Source: Leucosporidium creatinivorum (lineage: Eukaryota > Basidiomycota > Microbotryomycetes > Leucosporidiales > Leucosporidiaceae). Taken from it: a stretch of 64,000 nucleotides of DNA. A model generated the notes under the pieces. The model did no database searches. It saw nothing but the letters and a program-made list of their open reading frames with translations, and was not told the DNA's origin. Location: positions 943,923-1,007,922 of the forward strand of contig BCKL01000003.1 of the NCBI GenBank assembly GCA_001600635.1, read 5' to 3'. Below, piece after piece: positions 63,018-64,000 of this stretch; positions within the stretch are counted from its first letter, which is position 1, and each line of letters begins with the position of its first letter. The translations under genes were made by a program, and so were the position numbers.

Positions 63018-64000
63018 ATGCGCGCCTCATTATGTCGCTTGGTCTACAAGGCTAAACCGTCCAAATCTAAAGCACCTACATCAGCTTTTCCCGGTCGACC
63101 GACTCCAATCCCTCCTCCTGCGCCCGAGCCAGCTCCGCCTGCCGCTCCCTTCGTCCCCGACATTGTGTGGGAGAACCGCTCGGCGCTCGTCATCAACAAG
63201 GAGGGCAATACTGCAATCCAAGGACAGCATGGAAGTACTGGCAGGCGGCGTTGGGATCTCTTGCTCGAGGGTGAGCTCTTTCGCTTCTTCTCCGCTGCTT
63301 CTTCCTCCTGTATCTGACCTACTTACCCACCTGCAGAACTGAAGGCACGACCGGAATCACCAGACATTTTTCCTGTGCATCGGCTAGACAAGGTCAGCCC
63401 TCTCCCGCCTTCTCGGCGCTCAGCGTTCGGTGAAGCTCACCTCTCCCCTTTCGCATGCGCAGTCCACGACGGGCACCCTCCTCCTTGCCAAATCGCAGGG
63501 GCAGGCCAAGAAGTTCTCCAAAGCTTTCCAGTCCCATCAAGTGCAGCGCGACTACCTCGCCGTCGTCCATGGGTCGCTCAAACCGGGATTCGAAGGAGAG
63601 GTCGACTCGGCGCTGAGGGTCGACGAGGATCGGGTGCGCTTGGCCTCGGAGGACGACTACTACTTGGGCTTGGAGGCAAAGACCAAGTGGAAGTGTCTGG
63701 CGGCATCGGTACGTCGGCTAGCTTTTCCTCGTCGTCTCACGGCTAACCTTTCGCCCCAGCCGAGCCACAGCTTGCTCTCGCTCTCGCCGTCGACCGGTCG
63801 GAAGCACCAGCTGAGGATCCATTGCGCCGAGGTACTCAAGGGTGAGTCTTGCATCTCTGCTGCCTCTCCAGAGCTGAACTCGCCTCTCCAGCACCCATCG
63901 TCGGCTGCCACAAATACGGCCCCGAGCTGGCCGGTCGCAAGGAGCTGTTCGGCCTCTCCTTCCCTCCCGACACCATTCTACTACATGCCTCTTCCATCAG
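63018..64000 (+). CDS. RluA-family RNA pseudouridine synthase, partial
   Basis: Five exons seen (63018-63270, 63337-63392, 63463-63708, 63760-63841, 63892 to beyond 64000); the 3' end lies outside the window. After an N-terminus rich in Lys, Ser and Pro (probable mitochondrial presequence, MRASLCRLVYKAK), the protein shows VWENRSALVINKEG, FPVHRLDKSTTGTLLLAKS with the catalytic Asp, VQRDYLAVVHG and SPSTGRKHQLRIHCAE. RluA enzymes convert uridine to pseudouridine in rRNA, tRNA or mRNA. Mitochondrial location is inferred from the N-terminus only. The GPELAGRKELF region near the edge continues the fold. Confidence 0.93.

Overview
The window is nuclear DNA from a GC-rich, intron-rich basidiomycete fungus. 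High G/C at third codon positions, short introns of about 50-120 nt with GTGAGT-type donors and CTGAC/CTAAC-like branch sites, and the gene content (Rua1-type regulator, Btz/CASC3, NRDE2, fungal DAK, thaumatin-like protein) suggest a Pucciniomycotina yeast such as the Rhodotorula/Leucosporidium/Sporobolomyces group. The lineage is inference. Exon models were built by hand from splice signals, reading-phase continuity and protein-family motifs. Each model I call confident keeps phase across every junction.

Layout. 0-9.2 kb: zinc-finger-like protein (+), CASC3/Barentsz-like protein (-), an orphan gene (+) bracketed by a 392-bp direct repeat, alkaline ceramidase (-). 10-20.4 kb: a large disordered orphan (+), Rpl4 chaperone Acl4 (-), nitronate monooxygenase ending in SKL (-), dihydroxyacetone kinase (-). 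20.5-31.4 kb: epsin (+), F-box protein (-), about 2.9 kb that I cannot resolve, TMEM135-like protein (-), secreted GDSL esterase (-). 31.7-45.6 kb: PIN-like/RGG protein (+), Rua1-type regulator (-), FIG4 lipid phosphatase (-), O-acetylhomoserine sulfhydrylase (+), membrane-anchored thaumatin-like protein (+). 45.7-64 kb: NRDE2 (-), tubulin-tyrosine-ligase-like protein (+), 4-coumarate-CoA-ligase-like enzyme ending in AKL (+), D-2-hydroxyglutarate/D-lactate dehydrogenase (-), second F-box protein (-), eIF3a (-), RluA-type pseudouridine synthase (+, cut by the window end).

This is an ordinary housekeeping stretch, not a cluster or an accessory island. Shared themes are RNA and translation (CASC3, NRDE2, Acl4, eIF3a, pseudouridine synthase, PIN/RGG protein), membrane lipid traffic (ceramidase, epsin, FIG4) and peroxisomes (SKL and AKL C-termini plus TMEM135). 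I see no convincing unknown multi-gene system. The most unusual signals are in gene architecture: an initiator codon split by an intron, a FIG4 active-site loop spread over three exons with a 10-nt micro-exon and a GC-AG intron, an AT-AC intron followed at once by a GC-AG intron in the CoA-ligase gene, the near-identical 392-bp direct repeat, and the unresolved 24.6-27.4 kb region.
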